Assembly: GCA_947179485.1 (NCBI GenBank)
Contig: OX359246.1
Location: forward strand, 18,972,001 to 19,036,000
Length of the DNA stretch: 64,000 nt
From: Allacma fusca
Taxonomy: Eukaryota; Arthropoda; Collembola; Symphypleona; Sminthuridae
Direction of reading: 5' to 3'
Position 1 is the first letter of the stretch. Every line of letters begins with the position of its first letter. Positions 58,631 through 64,000 of the stretch are shown in pieces. Under the pieces are notes generated by a model. The model did not search any database and was not told the origin of the DNA. It saw only the letters and a program-made list of their open reading frames with translations. The translations under genes and the position numbers were made by a program.

Positions 58631-58832
58631 TTAGTAGCTAAAAAAAGCTAAAACAGAAGTTGCTTAATACTAAATTATACACATATCGTAGCGTTGCTTT
58701 TCGTCGTTTCAAGCGTTTTCATCATTTTCAGTAACAGAATATGGATTCCTTTGACAAACCCAACCAGAAAACTTGTTTTTAACTTTGAAGGGCGCAAAAG
58801 CAACTTCTGTTTTAGCTATTTTTAGCTATTAA
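58631..58832. mobile_element. Palindromic MITE with 33-bp arms
   Basis: Arms starting TTAGTAGCTAAAAA (58631-58663) and mirrored at 58800-58832 with few mismatches, running to AACAGAAGTTGC. A TTA on each side would fit a PIF/Harbinger-type 3-bp duplication, but it overlaps the arm, so the class is uncertain. Confidence 0.7.
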
Positions 58833-59959
58833 TTTATTTCCAAGTTTTTGATGCAAAAGCACAGATTACAATGGTATCGAATGCTAACGGAGAAAAATGA
58901 TACTCACGTCCAGTAATGTTAACAACACAGGACAACAAATTATTTATTTCAACCATCAAAAATGTTAACTAAAATATTCCTTAATCTCTGGACCTCTTCC
59001 ATAGCCTGTTGGTTAGCTATATCTACTAGTTGTTCAATATCTGTATACCCCGACCGGCACTTTAACTTTGAGGGAATTATTGTGCCTGCTTAGATTGCAT
59101 CATTATATATTATGCAGGTAAGTCTGCTTAGCTGAATAGTATTAAGTTTAAGATTTTAATAATTATTTAAAAGACCAATATAAATTTTAATTATTTTTTG
59201 TTTAGATTGTAAGAATTTATGAAATTTAGTGTTTATTAATTTCAATATTTATTGTGCAGAAAGTTAAAAATGTTGTTAATAACAGGCTTAAGGAAAACTA
59301 TATTTGAGGACTGATCCCTTAAAGATCCCAGTACCAAATTTTTACACTAACGTCCTAGTTACTAAAAGCACACTCCGGAAAAATTTCATGTAGTTCGAAG
59401 GGGTGGAACACACGTTTCTAGCTTGCAATGTTAAATGAGCGGAGGCCATGAATTTTTGTTTAGGAATTTGGTGTCAAGTTTTGTTTATTTTGCAAAGGGG
59501 CGCCAAACCTTAAGGACTATGCGATTGTAAAAATTCGTGGAGATTCGCCTTGCATTCCCATTGACTTTAAGGTTTTGACATTCCAAGTACGACCATTGGT
59601 TCACGAGTTATCTGAGAAAGTTACTTTTTGAAGTATGGGTAAAAGCATATAGGTTGCTTTATGTAGTTTATAATATATAGGGGACAAACCTGGGCACGTA
59701 CACAGACCTGGGCACATCTCCTTTAAAAGCAACTTAAAAATGTAAGGTTGATAGCGTTGAAAAATATCGTTTTAATTATATACAAAGTAATTGCTCTTAT
59801 TGCGTTATTTCTACGTTATGTCATATGTTTTTCTGGGATCGGGTAACAAAATAATTTACTATTTGCTGGAGTGTAATAATTGTAATATTTTTGAACCATT
59901 GGTATCATTTTAAATTTTCTGTGTGTTGAGTTAAATTGTTCATTACTGACTTATTTTAA
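58833..59959. other. Unit 4 breakpoint region
   Basis: 58400-58625 and 59740-59815 match neighbouring stretches of the unit 1 spacer (15820-16045, 16060-16125). The stretch between them, including the palindromic MITE, is absent from other units and is unannotated. No gene is supported. Confidence 0.5.
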
Positions 59960-60660
59960 AGGGAATGCATATTTTTATTCTCATTTGACATTGGAACTAC
60001 TCTATTACGCCTGACCATATTTTGCGACATTGATCGCATTGGGAATTGTAAATTGGGTATCGGATTTTCTCCGACAAGCCTTCCTTTGGATGAACCGCTG
60101 TATTTCGGTTTGATAGGAATGTCATGTTAGTAGTCCATTTTAATTATGGTTTTTGACCCCCGTCAATTAATCTGGGTTTTTGACGGGGGTCAAGTAATCT
60201 CGGAATTTGCCTTTTTCCTAGCATTCAACATTGTTGAAGGTGTAGGAAAAGGTACACATGGGAAATAAGGGTGCGAGTAAATAAATCTCGTAGTACGAAG
60301 GTTGGAGAATATGGGTACTTTTGTAGCAAATGGGAGAAAAAAATAAGGAGGGCTGATACAGGATTGAAATGTTTGTACGATAATTTCAATGAGAAAAGAT
60401 GCTTGGAAAAATGGGCCAGGCAGGAAACGAGAGCTATTTTATTACTCTGTTTACACAGCGTGCGTTTCCGTCAATGCTGTTATTTAAGGGACAAGATATT
60501 TATGGTCATGTTGACGCTGTAGGAATCAATGGATAAACATAAGAATAGGCTTGAGCTGCAGTTCAAGGTAAGGACACTTTCATACACATTACTGGCGACA
60601 TTTATTAAAAACATGAGCCTCAAACACGAACTAATTTCGAAGCAAGGAAGGTCGGAGTGA
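59960..60660 (+). pseudogene. Diverged fossil relative of the actinoporin-like gene
   Basis: 59960-60125 encodes LRLTIFCDIDRIGNCKLGIGF, clearly akin to exon 3 of the four intact genes (LRLAIYC...FGIGF). 60425-60535 encodes a stretch ending GHVDAVGING that resembles exon 4 (LVHVEILELNG), and a weak exon 5-like stretch follows to about 60650. It is much more diverged than the four genes are from each other, appears incomplete and has several breaks, so it is treated as a fossil. It marks an old member at the edge of the array. Confidence 0.55.
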
Positions 60661-60725
60661 AGCAATTTTGAGATCTGAGTGAGAAAACGGATATTTTACA
60701 AAAATTGGGGTAAAGTCGGGATTTT

Positions 60726-61230
60726 TAGCAAGAAATATTTTGTACTGGCTGGCATTGAAAGTTTTTGCTTAACTGTAAACACCTGTGAACTTAAAAACTG
60801 TTGTGATTGATGTGATTTATAATTGGTGGCTGAAAGTTAATAATTGTGAGTAATTACTAGATATTACTAGTCAATTAATACATCGTGACTGCACACGTGA
60901 GATTAGGACACACTAACAAGGTTTTAGTCAAAACTGATGGATCAAATGTCAAAGGCAAATGTTGAAATATTATTACTAGCAAGAAATATTTTGTACTAGC
61001 TGGCATTGAAAGTTGTTGATTAACTATATATACCTGTGAACTTAAAACACTATTGCGATTGGTGTGACTTATAATTGGAGACTGAAAGTTAAAAATTGAG
61101 AGTAATTACTAGATATTACTAGTTAATAATTACATCGTGATTGCACACCTGAGATTAGGGCACACGTACAAGTCTTTACAGTCTAAACTGATGGATCAAA
61201 TGTCAAAGGTAAATATTGAAATGTTATTAC
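60726..61230. repeat. Tandem duplication, 251-bp unit, two copies
   Basis: 60726-60976 and 60977-61230 both start TAGCAAGAAATATTTTGTAC and end AAATRTTATTAC, with about 90 percent similarity by eye. No gene or known family. Confidence 0.85.
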
Positions 61231-61358
61231 AAATTTGTTGCTAACTAGAATCTTAAATATATTTTTTTTTCATTCCTGGTATATAATTTAAAAAAGCTTT
61301 GAGTTGGGTATATATGTGCAAATTAAAATGTCGAACCAGATTCGGGTCTTTAAAATTA

Positions 61359-61597
61359 AATGCACCAGATTTGTGCCAAAAAATTCGAATGCACCAGATT
61401 TGTGCCAGAAAATTCGAATGCACCAGAATTGTGCCTATAAATATGTAATGCACCAGAAATGTGCGTATAAAAATGTAATGCACCAGATATGTGCTTACAA
61501 AAAATGTAATGCGCCAGATATGTGCTTGCAAAAAATGTAATGCTTTAGAAATGCGCTTATAAAGATGTAGTGCACCAGATATGCGCTTATAAAAATT
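61359..61597. repeat. Minisatellite, eight 29-31-bp units
   Basis: Units start TGCACCAGATATGTGC and end in an A-rich stretch with AATGTAA. The first two units carry AATTCGAA instead. Open frames on both strands over it are a by-product of the repeat. Confidence 0.88.
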
Positions 61598-63425
61598 GCA
61601 ATTGTGTATCATATTCCCTATATATATTCCCTATAATAATCGTAACGCCGAGACATTTTCACGCTGATGTTTAATGCATACAGTATTTAGTTAACAAGAC
61701 AGCGGTAAATTTTACTTTTTTTGCTTGAATACCATGAAGAAAAAAATTATTACAAAGCCACGTTTCTCCTTTCTTTCCTATAGTACACTAGGCTTTATAT
61801 GTATCTTTTGTAAAGATTTTTTGTTTTTGCTCAAAAGGAAATATGGTTATAAGATTTTCAAATGAGCCTTTCTAGAAGGTAAATTGGTAACTGCTACTTA
61901 CAATGACCACGCTTTGTTAACATCACGTATTATTTCCTATGGAACACACAGCGTTTCTGTATCAAGCTATTATTTTATCATGATTTCACATTAATTTAGC
62001 ATTTTCATTTTAGTATTTACAAAAACAAATTAGCGGAATGGTGTAGAGCTCAGAGTCAGTGAAATGAGGAGAGCTAGAGATAACATGTAATTATGTACTT
62101 ATATTGACTGACGGCAAATTACGGAAATTAGGACTCTTGTCAGCAAATACCATAAATCAATTTAGTAGTAATTTGTTGAGCCATAGATCATGTTAACAGG
62201 GTGTCTTCGGCTTTAAAAGTAATTACATACATGAGGTTTTAGTGCTTCGGGTAAATGAGTTTGGGAGTAATTAATCCTAAAATGCGACCCTATATTGCTT
62301 CCGTAATGGAACATAACACAAGAAGCCGAGGAAGCTAGGATTTTTAGACTGCTATTAAAAAAAGAACACGCTGGATAGATACTGATTATGTTCATTCCGC
62401 CTTTCGATCGGAATTAACTGAACTCGTAAACTTGAAATGTAATTCTCAAATGCTGTGTCGTTTCGGCTTTAGAAAATCCCAGTAAATGCAAAGCAACGTC
62501 AAGGTTGATCGACCTTGTGAATTTCCGCCGCCTCTTTATTGAATCTCAAGAGATCCCACCATTGCATCCGTATTTATGGCTAATTTTAGACATGGACACA
62601 ATAATGTCTATAAAGTTTTCTGACTTGAACTCAAGCCGTATCTTCGTTAGGTAATCGCAATGCAATGACAGCAAGGATTGATGTATTTATTTCCCCTGAA
62701 AAGATTGGGAAAAAACAGAAATTCGCATTTAGTCAGGCCGAAGGTCTCCTGAGGTTTCCTGGGAAAGCAGATCTGTATGTATACACCGTTAAGTCGATCA
62801 GTTCACACAAACACACATACATAAATACATGGAGGCATTTAGGTTACCAAAGCAATCACGACAGCTCACAAGGTACGTGGAAGTAATTGAATATCACTGT
62901 CAGACGGGCTTTCATACATATGTATAATGCATTAAGTGTATAAAGATTTTTGTCGATATTGTTTGATAACCCTGGTGCTTAAAAATAATAAGGAAGGCCA
63001 TGTTTAAAAAGTTGTAATCAAAACGAGGTTTCACGATGGAGCTGGTGCCAATGTTTTCATTTGTAAATTATGTGTTTACACTTTCCAGACTTTTCCCTAC
63101 CTACTATAATCTCCAGCACTGTGACGTTTCCCCATGGGTTGTGTCGCCCTGATAAGATAAGTTTGTTTGGGACAAGCCCTCCTTCTATTTACTTGTCTGA
63201 GTACCGGCCCTCACGATTTGCAATGTTTCTTGTTATAGTTTCCAAACAAAATATAAATTAGAGCAATGGGTGATATGATACCTGATCCGGTTCTTGTGAA
63301 CGGGTTGAAATCAATCCTGTATTTTACCTCCAGACTCCCAATCCCAGCCAGACTGTAAATAATCCCACGCAGCTTTGACCAGTCCGACGGTGAGTAATAT
63401 TGGCTGGCTTTTACTTTCCCGACCA
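61598..63425. other. Unannotated AT-rich stretch
   Basis: No similarity to the array, no convincing open frame (longest 77 codons), and no RNA gene or inverted-end element recognised. Confidence 0.45.
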
Positions 63426-63429
63426 GATT

Positions 63430-64000
63430 TTCGAATACTACCACCTACCACCTGACATACCACTTTACATACCACCTACCGGTAATTTTGCATACCACCT
63501 ACCGGCAGTCTTACATACCACCTACTGTTGTGGTGGTATGTTGGTGGTATGTTGGTGGTATGTTGGTGGTATGTTTTGGTGGTATGTTGGTGGTATGTTG
63601 GTGGTATGTTTTGGTGGTATGTTTAGGTGGTATGTTGGTGGTATGTTGGTGGTATGTTTTGGTGGTATGTTGGTGGTATGTTGGTGGTATGTTGGTGGTA
63701 TGTTTTGGTGGTATGTTGGTGGTATGTTTTGGTGGTATGTTTAGGTGGTATGTTGGTGGTATGTTGGTGGTATGTTGGTGGTATGTTGGTGGTATGTTGG
63801 TGGTATGTTTTGGTGGTATGTTGGTGGTATGTTGGTGGTATGTTGGTGGTATGTTGGTGGTATGTTTTGGTGGTATGTTGGTGGTATGTTGGTGGTATGT
63901 TGGTGGTATGTTTTGGTGGTATGTTGGTGGTATGTTGGTGGTATGTTGGTGGTATGTTGGTGGTATGTTGGTGGTATGTTTTGGTGGTATGTTGGTGGTA
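63430..64000. repeat. GGTATGTTGGT minisatellite with inverted left edge
   Basis: From 63530 to the window end an 11-bp word GGTATGTTGGT alternates with 14-bp forms GGTATGTTTTGGTG and a rarer TTTAGGT form. To the left (63440-63520) the complementary word CATACCACCTAC is repeated, so the two orientations meet at about 63525 and can form a hairpin. The array continues beyond the window. The plus-strand frame Tyr-Val-Gly-Gly-Met is a by-product. Confidence 0.92.

Noticed and set aside
61253-61612. 119-codon minus-strand frame
   Set aside because: Translation of the 29-31-bp minisatellite.
62041-62100. Possible small RNA gene
   Set aside because: Looked for tRNA-like box A and box B words and a cloverleaf here and elsewhere by eye. 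None was convincing.
63400-63744. Tyr-Val-Gly-Gly-Met repeat protein
   Set aside because: Translation of the GGTATGTTGGT minisatellite.

Overview
This is an AT-rich, intron-bearing eukaryotic window, most like an arthropod or related invertebrate. The introns are tiny (40 to 200 bases), non-autonomous DNA transposons are dense, and there is no retroelement I can recognise. A springtail is only a weak guess. One 200-base N gap (18783-18982) interrupts the sequence.

The backbone is a tandem segmental array of a unit of about 16.7 kb. Each unit carries, in order: a spacer with decayed minus-strand coding remnants (7.3-9.0, 34.6-35.9, 51.3-52.6 kb), a fold-back repeat (10.3-11.8, 19.0-19.4 partial, 35.9-37.1, 52.6-53.8 kb), one seven-exon gene (12.4-14.5, 19.9-22.0, 37.7-39.8, 54.4-56.5 kb), a 3' spacer with a small minus-strand gene and decayed exon copies, and then a long repeat-rich block (25.2-34.5 and 43.1-51.3 kb). 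Unit 1 is cut by the N gap. Comparison with units 2 and 3 suggests that about 10 kb is missing there. Unit 4 breaks down after 58.6 kb. The last 5 kb holds a diverged fossil relative of the gene and several local tandem repeats.

All four genes have intact frames and the same exon phases. The deduced protein is about 500 residues long from the first visible exon. It has a leucine-rich coiled coil, an acidic linker and two similar beta-rich domains. Both domains look like the actinoporin-like (anemone-cytolysin-type) fold: an N-strand followed by Leu-x-Asn-type and Tyr/Phe-Ser positions, a Leu-Ala-hydrophobic core strand, and a terminal Met-Thr/hydrophobic strand pair. The exon phases 1-2-0 repeat exactly across the two domains, which shows that the gene arose by internal duplication. 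The family assignment was made by eye and needs a profile search. The true first exon was not found.

Mobile DNA dominates the rest. I found nine insertions with terminal inverted repeats and 8-bp target duplications, the hAT hallmark (one sits in the duplicated block and so appears twice), plus one probable further case. None has a visible transposase. Several are built of short motifs repeated along both arms. Three are nested inside each other at 25983-27895, and two have a matching empty site in a sister unit. A 758-base TA-flanked element sits in unit 3 only. These differences show that the units were already separate when the insertions happened.
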